A stretch of DNA of 64,000 bases. Origin: Sphingomonas koreensis (GTDB lineage Bacteria > Pseudomonadota > Alphaproteobacteria > Sphingomonadales > Sphingomonadaceae). The notes under the pieces are model-generated. The model did not search any database, was not told the DNA's origin, and saw nothing but the letters and a program-made list of their open reading frames with translations. Positions 1 to 8,206 of this stretch are shown one piece after another (positions within the stretch are counted from its first letter, which is position 1; each line of letters starts with the position of its first letter). The stretch covers positions 1,054,001 through 1,118,000 of the forward strand of contig RCZF01000001.1 of the NCBI GenBank assembly GCA_006438735.1, in the 5' to 3' direction. The translations under genes and the position numbers were made by a program.

Positions 1-900
1 GGGGCGCGTGCTGATCTCCTTGCCCGCCTCGGCGACGCCGATGATGATGCTCTCGCCCCAGCCGCGGTGGCAGCATTCCAGCGCCTGGCGCATGACATCG
101 GTATTGCCGGTGCAATCGAAGCTGTAGTCGGCGCCGCCATCGGTCAGCGCGACGAGATGCGGGACGACGTCGCCACCGACCTCCTTCGGATTGACGAAAT
201 GCGTCATCCCGAACTTGCGGCCCCATGCTTCCCGGTCCGGATTGATGTCGACGCCGACGATCATCGCCGCGCCGACCATCTTCGCACCCTGGATGACGTT
301 CAGCCCGATCCCGCCGAGCCCGAACACCACCACCGTCGCGCCCGCCTCGACATGCGCGGTATTGACCACCGCGCCCACCCCGGTGGTCACCCCACAGCCG
401 ATGTAGCAGCTGGTGTCGAACGGCGCGTCGTCGCGAATTTTCGCTACGGCGATCTCGGGTAGCACGGTGAAGTTCGAAAAGGTCGAACAGCCCATGTAGT
501 GAAAGATCGTCTGGCCCTTGTAGCTGAAGCGGCTGGTGCCGTCGGGCATCAGCCCCTTCCCCTGCGTCGCCCGGATCGCGGTGCACAGGTTGGTCTTCTG
601 GCTGAGGCACGATTTACACTGCCGGCACTCGGGGGTGTAAAGCGGGATCACGTGATCGCCCGGCGCGACCGAGGTGATCCCCGCCCCCACCTCGCGGATG
701 ATCCCGGCACCCTCATGACCCAGGATCGAGGGAAACAGCCCCTCGCTGTCCAGCCCGTCGAGCGTATAGGCGTCGGTGTGGCAAATCCCCGTCGCCATGA
801 TCTCGACCAGCACTTCGCCGGCTTTCGGCCCCTCGAGATCGAGCTCGACGATTTCGAGCGGCTGTTTCGCTTCGAACGCGACGGCGGCGCGGGTCTTCAT
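1..900 (-). CDS. frmA: S-(hydroxymethyl)glutathione dehydrogenase (class III alcohol dehydrogenase), C-terminus cut by window edge
   Basis: Zinc-dependent medium-chain dehydrogenase that oxidises S-hydroxymethylglutathione, the spontaneous formaldehyde-glutathione adduct, in cytosolic formaldehyde detoxification. The 300 residues present begin MKTRAAVAFEAKQPLEIVEL. Catalytic-zinc ligands appear as C40 (ATGICHTD) and H62-E63 (LGHEGAG). The structural-zinc lobe has C92, C95, C98 and C106. A Rossmann glycine motif (FGLGGIG) lies near residue 195. The family is about 370 residues long, so roughly 70 C-terminal residues lie outside the window. The ATG at 898-900 is the natural N-terminus of the family. 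The class III identity is clear from the N-terminal half; a plain alcohol dehydrogenase is less likely. Confidence 0.93.
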   Translation of the reverse strand, partial: MKTRAAVAFEAKQPLEIVELDLEGPKAGEVLVEIMATGICHTDAYTLDGLDSEGLFPSILGHEGAGIIREVGAGITSVAPGDHVIPLYTPECRQCKSCLSQKTNLCTAIRATQGKGLMPDGTSRFSYKGQTIFHYMGCSTFSNFTVLPEIAVAKIRDDAPFDTSCYIGCGVTTGVGAVVNTAHVEAGATVVVFGLGGIGLNVIQGAKMVGAAMIVGVDINPDREAWGRKFGMTHFVNPKEVGGDVVPHLVALTDGGADYSFDCTGNTDVMRQALECCHRGWGESIIIGVAEAGKEISTRP

Positions 901-998
901 CACGGGTCTCCTGGCTGATCCGCCTTCCATGCGGAATGACGCGGCGCGATGCAACCGATCGGGCGGCCGGGCAGTTCGTGGGTCGGAGGAGAACAGTC

Positions 999-1202
999 AT
1001 GGCCGATCTGAAGAAGGGCGACGAGGTCACGTGGCAATCCCACGGCGGCACCGCGCACGGCAAGGTCGAGAAGAAGCAGACCAGCGATACGCACATCAAG
1101 GGTCACACCGTGCGCGCCGACCCGGAAAATCCGCAATTCATCGTCAGGAGTGACAAAGGCGGCAAGGCGGCGCACAAACGCTCCGCGCTCAGCAAGGCGT
1201 GA
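999..1202 (+). CDS. DUF2945 / hypervirulence-associated TUDOR-domain small protein
   Basis: A 67-residue basic protein (MADLKKGDEVTWQSHGGTAH...) that matches the DUF2945/HVA-Tudor family: a short SH3/Tudor-like barrel beginning with KGDxVxWxSHGGxxxGxV and ending in a lysine-rich tail (KGGKAAHKRSALSKA). The exact role is unknown; small basic Tudor-like folds suggest nucleic-acid or protein binding. The start at 999 is chosen because GGAGGA at 985-990 lies at good spacing; the upstream in-frame ATG at 936 has no ribosome site. It is followed 37 bases later by the SWIB gene, which often keeps company with it in alphaproteobacteria, so the two are probably co-transcribed. Confidence 0.85.
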   Translation: MADLKKGDEVTWQSHGGTAHGKVEKKQTSDTHIKGHTVRADPENPQFIVRSDKGGKAAHKRSALSKA

Positions 1203-1239
1203 TTCGCGCCTGCTGACGACCTGAAAGGAAAGGACAACC

Positions 1240-1500
1240 ATGGCCGATGCACCCAAGACCGGCGGTATTCACGCGCCCGTTCAGCCCTCGCCCGAGCTCG
1301 CCGCGATCGTCGGTAACGACAAGCTGCCGCGCAGCCAGGTGATCAGCAAGGTGTGGGACCACATCAAGAAGAACAACCTGCAGAATCCGGAAAACAAGCG
1401 CGAGATCATCGCCGACGAAAAGCTGAAGAAGATTTTCGGCAAGGATCGCTGCTCGATGTTCGAGATGAACAAGCACATCTCGAAGCACGTCAAGGCCTGA
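1240..1500 (+). CDS. SWIB/MDM2 domain protein
   Basis: An 86-residue protein consisting almost entirely of a SWIB domain: LAAIVGNDKLPRSQVISKVW near residues 21-40, then DHIKKNNLQNPENKREI and the closing FGKDRCSMFEMNKHISKHV. SWIB domains occur in eukaryotic chromatin remodellers and, as stand-alone small proteins, in Chlamydia and alphaproteobacteria, where they are thought to bind DNA or topoisomerase-like partners. The bacterial role is not settled. AAAGGAAAGG upstream of the ATG at 1240 provides the ribosome site. It follows the HVA-Tudor gene in the same direction, making a two-gene unit of small putative nucleoid proteins. Confidence 0.9.
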   Translation: MADAPKTGGIHAPVQPSPELAAIVGNDKLPRSQVISKVWDHIKKNNLQNPENKREIIADEKLKKIFGKDRCSMFEMNKHISKHVKA

Positions 1501-1515
1501 TAGCGCTCTGAGGAT

Positions 1516-1552
1516 GATCGGGGCGTCGGCGGCTAGCGCCGGCGCCCCGATC
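1516..1552. terminator. GC-rich hairpin between convergent genes, probable bidirectional terminator
   Basis: GATCGGGGCG at 1516-1525 pairs with CGCCCCGATC at 1543-1552, with an inner CGGCG/CGCCG extension and a short loop. It lies between the stop of the SWIB gene and the stop codon of the convergent lipoprotein gene. There is no U-run, so intrinsic termination is plausible but not proven. Confidence 0.5.
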
Positions 1553-1913
1553 AGACTCGGTCCTGCACGTCCGCCGCGGCGACCGGCGTGACATTCAATA
1601 TGCCGCCAGCCTGAAGCTCCAACACATAGGGCTTGCCCTGCTGGCACCGCGCGATCCAGGTCGGCTGACCATTGATCGGCGCGTGTGTCGTAGCGCTAAC
1701 GACTTTCTGGCAATCGAAGCCGGCATCGCGGATCGCGCGGAGGAACACGCCGGCGCGCGCGGGATCGGAAAGCGCGCCGATCTGCTGCTGATAATTATCC
1801 TGCGCCGCATCTGGCGCCGCCGCGTTCTGCGGCTGCACGCTGGCGTGGCACCCTGCCAGCAGGACCGCGCCGACGATTGGCGCTATTGCCGGCATTTTCC
1901 ATCCGAACCGCAT
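1551..1913 (-). CDS. Small predicted lipoprotein, unknown function
   Basis: A 120-residue protein starting MRFGWKMPAIAPIVGAVLLAGCHAS: a short basic N-region, hydrophobic core and LAGC lipobox, so it should be cleaved and lipidated on that cysteine. The mature part begins with a flexible Ala/Gln/Asn stretch and then a compact domain with two cysteines (FDCQKV and ARCQQG) that could form a disulfide, ending in ILNVTPVAAADVQDRV. I do not recognise the family. The ATG at 1911-1913 is chosen because GGGAGGA precedes it at proper spacing; the longer frame would run into tRNA-Arg. It is probably envelope-anchored. Confidence 0.75.
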   Translation of the reverse strand: MRFGWKMPAIAPIVGAVLLAGCHASVQPQNAAAPDAAQDNYQQQIGALSDPARAGVFLRAIRDAGFDCQKVVSATTHAPINGQPTWIARCQQGKPYVLELQAGGILNVTPVAAADVQDRV

Positions 1914-1946
1914 GACATCCTCCCTCTTCGGGCGCCCGGCCCGTTC

Positions 1947-2023
1947 TGGTGCCCCCGAGTGGACTCGAACCACCGGCCTGCGGTTTAGGAAACCGTCGCT
2001 CTATCCTGCTGAGCTACGGGGGC
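1947..2023 (-). tRNA. tRNA-Arg (anticodon CCU)
   Basis: Read on the minus strand it folds as a cloverleaf. The 7-bp acceptor stem is GCCCCCG/CGGGGGC, followed by TAGCTCAGCAGGATAGAGC for the D-arm, an anticodon stem with loop TTCCTAA giving anticodon CCU (reads AGG), and a GGTTCGAGTCC T-arm. The discriminator is A and CCA is encoded at 1947-1949. Length is 77 including CCA. Confidence 0.95.
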
Positions 2024-2033
2024 ATCCGATCGC

Positions 2034-2062
2034 GTGGTAGATGGCGGCGCTAAATCGGTCAA
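2034..2062 (-). promoter_or_regulatory. Candidate sigma70-type promoter for tRNA-Arg(CCU)
   Basis: On the minus strand, TTGACC (2062-2057) and TACCAC (2039-2034) are separated by 17 bases and lie just upstream of the tRNA 5' end at 2023. The -35 box overlaps the stop region of the DUF1178 gene. The -10 is poor by E. coli standards, as is common in high-GC alphaproteobacteria. Confidence 0.4.
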
Positions 2063-2499
2063 TTCCGGCTGCTCGGCGGCACGACCGGAAACGGCAGCGG
2101 CGCAATCGGCACGCCGTCTTCGATCAGCGCCTTGGCGTCGGCGACGCTCGCCTGGCCATGGATCGGCACTTGTTGCGTCTCGCCTTCGTGCATCGAGCGC
2201 GCCTGAACCGAAAAATCCGCGCCGACCCAGGTCGACGATTCGAGTGCCTTGACCTGCATCTGCGCGAGCGCCGCCATCGCCGCTTTCACGACATGCGGCG
2301 ATCGAGTCGACTTGGCAGGCGCTCCGCGATTGCCCTTTGCGCCTATGCGCGGCGCCATCACCGCCTTGTCGATCGCGGTGTCGCCGCATAGCGGGCATTC
2401 GATCAGCTGTCGCGCGCGCTGATCGGCATAAGCCTCGCTCGATCCGAACCAGGCTTCGAATATATGGCCGTCGCCGCAGCGCAAATCGAACACGATCAT
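2059..2499 (-). CDS. DUF1178 family protein
   Basis: A 146-residue protein beginning MIVFDLRCGDGHIFEAWF, typical of DUF1178. An N-terminal zinc-ribbon-like segment has C8 and a CPLC knuckle near residues 35-38 (LIECPLCGDTAIDKAVMAPR), followed by a low-complexity basic linker and a conserved C-terminal region (GVPIAPLPFPVV). The function is unknown; the zinc ribbon suggests a nucleic-acid or protein-binding role. The start overlaps the stop of the upstream nitrilase gene by four bases (ATGA), which fixes the start at 2499 and indicates translational coupling in a grxC-nitrilase-DUF1178 operon. This order is common in alphaproteobacteria. Confidence 0.88.
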   Translation of the reverse strand: MIVFDLRCGDGHIFEAWFGSSEAYADQRARQLIECPLCGDTAIDKAVMAPRIGAKGNRGAPAKSTRSPHVVKAAMAALAQMQVKALESSTWVGADFSVQARSMHEGETQQVPIHGQASVADAKALIEDGVPIAPLPFPVVPPSSRN

Positions 2500-3320
2500 G
2501 GCGCGATCTCTACCGGCGGGATCGGCCGGCGGTGGTGGAGCGCAGGGATGCGCTCCCGGACCGCAGCGACCTCGCCCGGATCGATCTCGGCGAAGCCGAG
2601 CCCTGCCGCCTCGCCCATGTCCAGCAACACCTCGCCCCAAGGATCGATCACGAGCGAGTGGCCATAGGTTGCCCGGCCATCGGCATGAACGCCGGTTTGC
2701 GCCGCCGCGACCACGAACGCTCCCGCCTCGATCGCCCGGGCGCGCAGCAGCACATGCCAGTGCGCCGCGCCGGTCGGTCGCGTGAACGCCGCCGGTACCG
2801 AAAGAATGGTCGCGCCGCCATCACTCAGGGCGCGATAGAGATCCGGAAACCGCAGATCATAGCAAATCGACAGACCGACCGCGCCGACCGGGGTTTGCGC
2901 CACCACCGCACGGTCGCCACCGGCATAAGCCGCCGACTCGCGCCAGCTTTCGCCGGTCGGCAGATCGACGTCGAAGAGGTGCAGTTTGTCGTACCGCGCC
3001 CGGATCGTCCCGCTGTCATCGACAACGAAGCCGCGATTGCCGAGCTTGCCGTCGGGCCGGCGCAGCGCCAGCGAGCCGAGATGGACCCAGATGCGGTGCT
3101 CGGCAGCGGCGTGACACACTGCCGCGAGCACAGCATCGCTACCTTCCTCGACGATGCTCGCGGCGGCGCGATCGCGATCCCGATCGAGCAGGCCAGACAT
3201 TTCCGGCGTGAACAGCATTGCCGCGCCGCCCGCCGCCGCGTCGGCGATCCCGCGCGCCAGCGTCTCGCCGTTTGCGCCAGGATCGATGCCGCTCGTCATC
3301 TGGAGCAGCGCGATCTTCAT
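2496..3320 (-). CDS. Carbon-nitrogen hydrolase (nitrilase superfamily, Nit/omega-amidase-like)
   Basis: A 274-residue cytosolic nitrilase-superfamily enzyme. The catalytic triad is visible as E40 (LFTPEMSG), K112 (RYDKLHLFD) and C153 (LSICYDLRFPDLYR). The YDKLHLFDVDLPTGESWRES segment resembles the Nit1/Nit2 branch, whose members repair deaminated glutathione or act as omega-amidases. Adjacency to glutaredoxin fits a glutathione-related role, but the substrate is inferred only. The start overlaps the grxC stop by four bases and the gene overlaps DUF1178 by four, so the three genes are tightly coupled. Length is normal for the family. Confidence 0.9.
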   Translation of the reverse strand: MKIALLQMTSGIDPGANGETLARGIADAAAGGAAMLFTPEMSGLLDRDRDRAAASIVEEGSDAVLAAVCHAAAEHRIWVHLGSLALRRPDGKLGNRGFVVDDSGTIRARYDKLHLFDVDLPTGESWRESAAYAGGDRAVVAQTPVGAVGLSICYDLRFPDLYRALSDGGATILSVPAAFTRPTGAAHWHVLLRARAIEAGAFVVAAAQTGVHADGRATYGHSLVIDPWGEVLLDMGEAAGLGFAEIDPGEVAAVRERIPALHHRRPIPPVEIAP

Positions 3321-3574
3321 CCGCCGAGTAGCGCGTCCAGCTTGCCAGCGCGATCGAGCGCGGCGAGATCGTCCGATCCACCGATATGCGCATCGTCGAT
3401 GAACACCTGTGGCACCGTCGAGCCGCCGCTCGCGCGCTGGATCATCTCCGCGCGCTTGGGGCCACCCATCGTGATGTCATATTCCTCGAAGGTTGCGCCT
3501 TTGTCGTTCAACAGCGCCTTGGCGCGCGAGCAATAAGGACAAAACGCCTTGGTGTAGATTTCGATTCTAGCCAT
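3317..3574 (-). CDS. grxC: Glutaredoxin 3
   Basis: An 85-residue thioredoxin-fold protein with the dithiol active site CPYC at residues 12-15 (TKAFCPYCSRAK), the cis-proline motif TVPQVFID and the glutathione-binding GGSDDL. It reduces protein and mixed disulfides with glutathione in the cytosol. It leads the operon grxC-nitrilase-DUF1178; its stop overlaps the nitrilase start by four bases. Length and motifs are canonical. Confidence 0.96.
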   Translation of the reverse strand: MARIEIYTKAFCPYCSRAKALLNDKGATFEEYDITMGGPKRAEMIQRASGGSTVPQVFIDDAHIGGSDDLAALDRAGKLDALLGG

Positions 3575-3605
3575 ATTGAAGAGGTGTGGTCGCGCCAGGC
3601 GCTTG

Positions 3606-4337
3606 TCAATCGTTCTCGCGGTCGAGCACCCGCGCCCAGCACAGGATCGTCACCCGCGCCGCGCCGCCACGCAACAGCGCGCGCGTGCAGACGTCGACGG
3701 TCGCGCCGCTGGTGTGCACGTCGTCGATCAACACCACCGATTTGCCGCCGATTGCGCCACGCCGCCGCTCGGGCACGGCGAAGGCGCGGGCGACCACCCT
3801 GGCTCGCTCGCGCGCGCCCAGACCGCGCAGCAGCGGCGTCTGCTGCGTCCGGTCGAGCAGGTCGGGGATCATCGTGACGCCGGTCTCACGTGCGACCGCC
3901 GCACCGATCAGCGCTGCCTGGTTGAAGCCGCGCGACCACAGCCGCCAGCGGTGCAGCGGCACCGGCGTGAGCAGATCGGCGCCCGCCGGCATCAATCGCG
4001 CCATCGGCCGCGCGACCGTTTCGGCAAAGCCCGTGCGTCCGCCATATTTGAGCCGCAGCACGACCGTGCGAGCAACATCGCCATACGCCACCGCCGCGCG
4101 CACGCCGGCGTGACTCGGCGGGTGCTCCAGACACGCGCCGCAAAGCGCGTCCTCCCCGCGATCGAACGCAAACGGGACGTGACACGCCGCGCACCACGGC
4201 GGGCCGAGAAATCGCAACGCGCTCCAGCACGTCGCGCAGAACCGGTGCGCCTCCCGCGTTACCGCGCCGCAGCCCGGGCAGCGCGGCGGCAGCGCCCAAT
4301 CGGCGACGCGTCGCAGCGGCTCGATCGCTTGTCGCAT
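3606..4337 (-). CDS. comF: ComF family protein (double zinc ribbon plus phosphoribosyltransferase fold)
   Basis: A 243-residue protein. The N-terminus carries two zinc-ribbon pairs (CPGC, CATC, then CAAC, CGAC within the first 75 residues). The C-terminal half is a type I phosphoribosyltransferase fold with the PRPP-loop signature VVLIDDVHTSGAT and the upstream RGFNQA motif. ComF homologues support DNA uptake or single-strand processing in competent bacteria; in other species the role is unclear. The start is set at MRQAIEPLRRVADWALPPRC (4337) because the upstream in-frame extension is low-complexity. It is divergent from the methyltransferase gene, with about 60 bases between the starts. Confidence 0.88.
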   Translation of the reverse strand: MRQAIEPLRRVADWALPPRCPGCGAVTREAHRFCATCWSALRFLGPPWCAACHVPFAFDRGEDALCGACLEHPPSHAGVRAAVAYGDVARTVVLRLKYGGRTGFAETVARPMARLMPAGADLLTPVPLHRWRLWSRGFNQAALIGAAVARETGVTMIPDLLDRTQQTPLLRGLGARERARVVARAFAVPERRRGAIGGKSVVLIDDVHTSGATVDVCTRALLRGGAARVTILCWARVLDREND

Positions 4338-4399
4338 CCTATTTCCCCCCGGTTGCTCTTGTCGCTCCGCGCCGCAATCGGCACAAGGCCGACGTGGAC

Positions 4400-5242
4400 A
4401 TGCCCGAGATTTTCGACCGCGCACTGCGCCGCCGCCGCCGCGACCGCGCCGTGGCGGACTATGCCGCGCATGATTTCCTGCGCGCGGCGATGCTCGACGG
4501 TATCGCCGAGCGGCTCGATTCGGTGACGCGTGATTTTACCGACGTGCTCGATCTCGGCTGTTTCGACGGCGCGTTCGTCCCGCCCATGGACGCGAGGATC
4601 GCGCGGCTCGACGCAGGGTTCGGCTTCGCGCGCGCCGCCGGCAGGGTTCAGGGCGAAGAGGACCGTCCGCCCTTCGCCGACGGGTCGTTCGATCTGATCG
4701 TTTCGGCCGGGGTGCTCGACACCGTGAACGACCTTCCCGGCGCGCTGGCGCTGGCGCGGCGCATGTTGCGACCCGATGGGCTGTTCCTCGGCGCATTCGT
4801 CGGCGGGGACAGCCTATCGATGCTGCGCGCACTGCTGCTGGCGGCAGAAGCGGATCGCCCCGCCGCGCGGCTCCATCCCCGGATCGATGTGCGGTCGGCC
4901 GGGGATCTGCTGGTCCGCGCCGGCTTCGCACTGCCTGTCGCCGATGGCGAGACGCTTACCGTGCGCTACGCCAGTCTGCTGTCGCTGCTCGGCGATCTGC
5001 GCGGGATGGCCGCGAGCAACCTGCTTCGCAGTCGTTCGCCGCTCCGCAAGGAAACGATCGCGCGCGCCGCTTCGCTGTTTGCCGATCGCGCCGATCCCGA
5101 TGGGCGCGTCGCTGAGCGGTTCGACGTCGTGTTTCTGACCGGTTGGTCGCCCGCGCCGTCGCAGCCGCAACCGGCGCGCCGCGGCAGCGGCTCAGCCTCG
5201 CTCGCCGCCGCGCTCAAGCCAAAGCGTCAGGAAATCGACTAA
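4400..5242 (+). CDS. Class I SAM-dependent methyltransferase (NDUFAF5/BioC-like)
   Basis: A 280-residue methyltransferase beginning MPEIFDRALRRRRRDRA, an opening typical of the alphaproteobacterial relatives of the mitochondrial complex I assembly factor NDUFAF5, which hydroxylates or modifies an arginine of a complex I subunit. The SAM-binding motif is VLDLGCFDGAFVPP near residue 50. Motif II is PFADGSFDLIVSAGVLDTVND, followed by LRMLRPDGLFLGAFVGGDSL-type post-motifs. A GTG six bases upstream (4394) is an alternative start. The target is not shown by the sequence. The 3' end overlaps the convergent mutT gene by 51 bases. Confidence 0.82.
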   Translation: MPEIFDRALRRRRRDRAVADYAAHDFLRAAMLDGIAERLDSVTRDFTDVLDLGCFDGAFVPPMDARIARLDAGFGFARAAGRVQGEEDRPPFADGSFDLIVSAGVLDTVNDLPGALALARRMLRPDGLFLGAFVGGDSLSMLRALLLAAEADRPAARLHPRIDVRSAGDLLVRAGFALPVADGETLTVRYASLLSLLGDLRGMAASNLLRSRSPLRKETIARAASLFADRADPDGRVAERFDVVFLTGWSPAPSQPQPARRGSGSASLAAALKPKRQEID

Positions 5243-5641
5243 CGGCCGATCCGCCGGCGGCATCGCCAAGCTCGCCATCTCGCGCGGGTGAAGCCATTGC
5301 AGCGCGTCGGCGTCGATCGGCCGCGGCTCGCCGGACCAGCGGCGGCATTCGAACAGCATCAACACGAGATGACGGTCGTCCAGCGGCGCGCTGGCGAACG
5401 TCAGTGGGCTCAGCGCGTCTTCGGCGACTGCGACGCCAAGCTCCTCCGCCAGCTCGCGCGCCAGCGCTGCTTCCGGGCGCTCGCCGGCTTCGATCTTACC
5501 GCCGGGAAACTCCCACAGCCCCGCCATCATCTTGCCCGCGGGGCGACGCTGGACAAGAACGCGGCCGCGCGCGTCGATCATCGCTGCGGCGACGACCGGA
5601 AAAAGCGGCCTTCCACCATCCAGAGCGGCGCTGTTGGCCAT
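5192..5641 (-). CDS. mutT: 8-oxo-dGTP diphosphatase MutT (Nudix hydrolase)
   Basis: A 149-residue Nudix hydrolase. The complete Nudix box spans residues 48-70 (GKIEAGE...RELAEELGV), with the preceding GLWEFPGG characteristic of MutT. It hydrolyses oxidised guanine nucleotides such as 8-oxo-dGTP to prevent A:T to C:G transversions. The C-terminal LQWLHPREMASLAMPPADRP is also MutT-like. The start ATG lies 26 bases from the divergent Flp pilin gene; the 3' end overlaps the methyltransferase gene on the other strand. Confidence 0.92.
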   Translation of the reverse strand: MANSAALDGGRPLFPVVAAAMIDARGRVLVQRRPAGKMMAGLWEFPGGKIEAGERPEAALARELAEELGVAVAEDALSPLTFASAPLDDRHLVLMLFECRRWSGEPRPIDADALQWLHPREMASLAMPPADRPLVDFLTLWLERGGERG

Positions 5642-5666
5642 TCGTTAACGCTCCTTCGCTAGCTAG

Positions 5667-5876
5667 ATGGTCGGTGGGAGATCGATTGCGGTGATACGCG
5701 CTTTGGGGAAATGTGTCCGCGCTCTGTCCGGCGATCGCCGGGCGGGCACGGCAATCGAATACGGCCTCATCGTCGCGCTGATCGTGATCGCCATGATCAG
5801 CGCGCTCTCCGGCCTCGCCGATGTGACGACGGGCATGTGGAACAACGTCAGCGACAAAGTGATGCGAGCGCATTGA
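5667..5876 (+). CDS. Flp family type IVb pilin (copy 1)
   Basis: A 69-residue prepilin-like protein. A basic leader (about 27 residues, ending SGDRRAG) precedes the pilin motif TAIEYGLIVALIVIAMISAL, where the glycine before T would be the prepilin peptidase cleavage site and the glutamate is position 5 of mature Flp. A short polar tail follows. Flp pilins build tight-adherence (Tad) fibres, but no tad assembly genes are in this window. The leader is longer than in copy 2; a start at the later GTG near 5688 is possible. It is followed 125 bases later by a second Flp gene. Confidence 0.85.
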   Translation: MVGGRSIAVIRALGKCVRALSGDRRAGTAIEYGLIVALIVIAMISALSGLADVTTGMWNNVSDKVMRAH

Positions 5877-6001
5877 TCCGCTCCTGCGCTGCGCAACTTA
5901 AACCTTTGTCAACTTCTGCCCCCTACACCAATTCATGCTGGTCCGGGGGTATATCCGGTTCAGCCGGGTGACTGAAGCTTTGGAACCATTGGAGACCGGA
6001 C

Positions 6002-6178
6002 ATGTTGAAAATTCGTCGTTTCATTCGCAATAACAAGGCTGCGACCGCTATCGAGTACGGCCTGATCGCCGCGCTGATCGCCGTCGCCGCGATCGCCGCC
6101 ATGAAGAACTTGGGCAGCGCGCTCACGACCACGTTCAACAACGTGTCTTCGACGATGACGACGGCCGTCCCCGCCTAA
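6002..6178 (+). CDS. Flp family type IVb pilin (copy 2)
   Basis: A 58-residue prepilin: basic leader MLKIRRFIRNNKAA, then the Flp core TAIEYGLIAALIAVAAIAAM with the invariant glutamate, and a Thr/Ser-rich tail ending TTAVPA. The leader length and GGAGA upstream of the ATG at 6002 are typical of a real flp gene, and the stop is followed at once by a strong terminator. Compared with copy 1 it has lower GC at the 5' end (AAAATTCGTCGTTTC), consistent with high expression. It is probably the major pilin subunit. Confidence 0.9.
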   Translation: MLKIRRFIRNNKAATAIEYGLIAALIAVAAIAAMKNLGSALTTTFNNVSSTMTTAVPA

Positions 6179-6201
6179 TAGCGGACGCTTGATCGAAGGT
6201 G

Positions 6202-6235
6202 GGGCGGCGGAACTTCGTTTCGCCGCCCTTTCTTT
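6202..6235 (+). terminator. Rho-independent terminator after the Flp pilin genes
   Basis: GGGCGGCG at 6202-6209 pairs with CGCCGCCC at 6221-6228 around an 11-base loop and is followed by TTTCTTT. It lies 23 bases past the pilin stop and also sits between that gene and the convergent accA stop. Confidence 0.85.
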
Positions 6236-6241
6236 GTCCGA

Positions 6242-7189
<948 letters not shown>

Positions 7190-7210
7190 CAGTAAACAGA
7201 ACCCCGTAAT

Positions 7211-7284
7211 CCGTTCGGGCTGAGCTTGTCGAAGCCCATTCTAGCGATCGTGAGGACGCCCTTCGACAGGCTCAGGGCGAACGG
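7211..7284. repeat. Dispersed palindromic repeat, family A copy 1
   Basis: Two arms about 25 bases long in inverted orientation. The left arm starts CCGTTCGGGCTGAGC then TTGTCGAAG at 7211-7234, and the right arm ends GCTCAGGGCGAACGG at 7270-7284. They are separated by a short unpaired centre. Copies 2 and 3 are at 19819 and 36240. It sits between the xerD stop and the accA start, so it would fold in any xerD-accA readthrough transcript. This is REP-like in form; no transposase is nearby. Confidence 0.85.
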
Positions 7285-7300
7285 ATGGAAAGGCGCGGCT

Positions 7301-8206
7301 CTATGCGCCTCGCCGCTTGGCGTCAACGAGCGGATGGCGCTGGTTGACCAGCTCGACAAGTCGGCGGCTCTCGACATGCGTGTAGATTTCAGTCGTCGCG
7401 ATGTCGGCGTGGCCCAGCATCGATTGCAGCGCACGCAGGTCGGCGCCGCCTTCGAGCAGGTGCGTCGCAAAGGCATGACGCAGTACGTGCGGGCTGACCC
7501 GATCGGGCGGGATGCCGGCTTCGGCGGCGAGCGCCTTCAACAGCTGATACAGCCTGATCCGCGACAGATGACCCTTGCCCGAGGGGAACAGCCACGGACG
7601 CCCCGGCGCGACCTGATCACGCCACACTCCGACAGCAGCGCGCGCGCGATCCGAGATCGGCACCAGCCGTTCGCGCCCGCCCTTCCCCTTCAGGATCAGA
7701 AACGGTCGATCGGGCGAAACCGCGCCTCGCGGCAAAGATACAAGCTCGCTTGCGCGCAGACCGGAGCCGTAAAGCAGCTCGACCAGCGCCGCGAGCCGGA
7801 GATCGTTGGGATCTGCCGGCACCCGTGCGATCCGCGCCGCAATCGCCTCGAACAGCCGATCGACATCGGCATGGCTGAGCGTCTTGGGGAGTGCGCGCGT
7901 GGTTCCGGGTCGCGGCAGCGCAGTGCCGGGATCGTCGGCGCGAAACCCCTCATCGACCAGAAAGGCGAAGAATCGCCGCAACGTCGCCGATTTGCGCGCG
8001 ACGCTCGATCGCGACAACACCTGCCATTCGCCGCCGAGCCGCGCGAGCTGTTCCGCGCCTGCCGCGCTCAAGCCGCCCTCCAGAAACGCCGAGGCCAGCC
8101 GCAAATCGCTGCCATAGGCAGCAATCGTATTGGCAGCGGCGCCGCTTTCGGCCGCCATCATTTCCAGAAAGCGCTCGATCAGCGGGCCGTCGCCGGCGCC
8201 GGTCAA
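7301..8206 (-). CDS. xerD: Site-specific tyrosine recombinase XerD
   Basis: A 301-residue tyrosine recombinase that resolves chromosome dimers at dif with XerC and FtsK. An N-terminal SAM-like core-binding domain (residues 1-100) precedes the catalytic domain. R151 (GLRASEL), K175 (LKGKGGRER), H240 and R243 (HVLRHAFATH), H266 (LGHADI) and the nucleophile Y275 (EIYTHV) are all present. LEGGADLRALQSMLGHADI is XerD-typical. Housekeeping context (accA downstream) argues against a phage integrase. Its start overlaps the end of the upstream gene by four bases. Confidence 0.93.
   Translation of the reverse strand: MTGAGDGPLIERFLEMMAAESGAAANTIAAYGSDLRLASAFLEGGLSAAGAEQLARLGGEWQVLSRSSVARKSATLRRFFAFLVDEGFRADDPGTALPRPGTTRALPKTLSHADVDRLFEAIAARIARVPADPNDLRLAALVELLYGSGLRASELVSLPRGAVSPDRPFLILKGKGGRERLVPISDRARAAVGVWRDQVAPGRPWLFPSGKGHLSRIRLYQLLKALAAEAGIPPDRVSPHVLRHAFATHLLEGGADLRALQSMLGHADIATTEIYTHVESRRLVELVNQRHPLVDAKRRGA

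Noticed and set aside
1914..1973. An upstream start for the small lipoprotein at 1973
   Set aside because: That extension overlaps the tRNA-Arg gene and lacks a ribosome site, whereas the lipoprotein signal peptide begins at 1913.
5192..5242. The 51-base convergent overlap of the methyltransferase and mutT genes as a sign of mis-annotation
   Set aside because: Both C-termini fit their families in length, and short convergent overlaps are common in compact genomes.
7301..8206. A phage or island integrase
   Set aside because: The sequence is XerD-like throughout, with housekeeping neighbours; no tRNA attachment site or phage genes are near.
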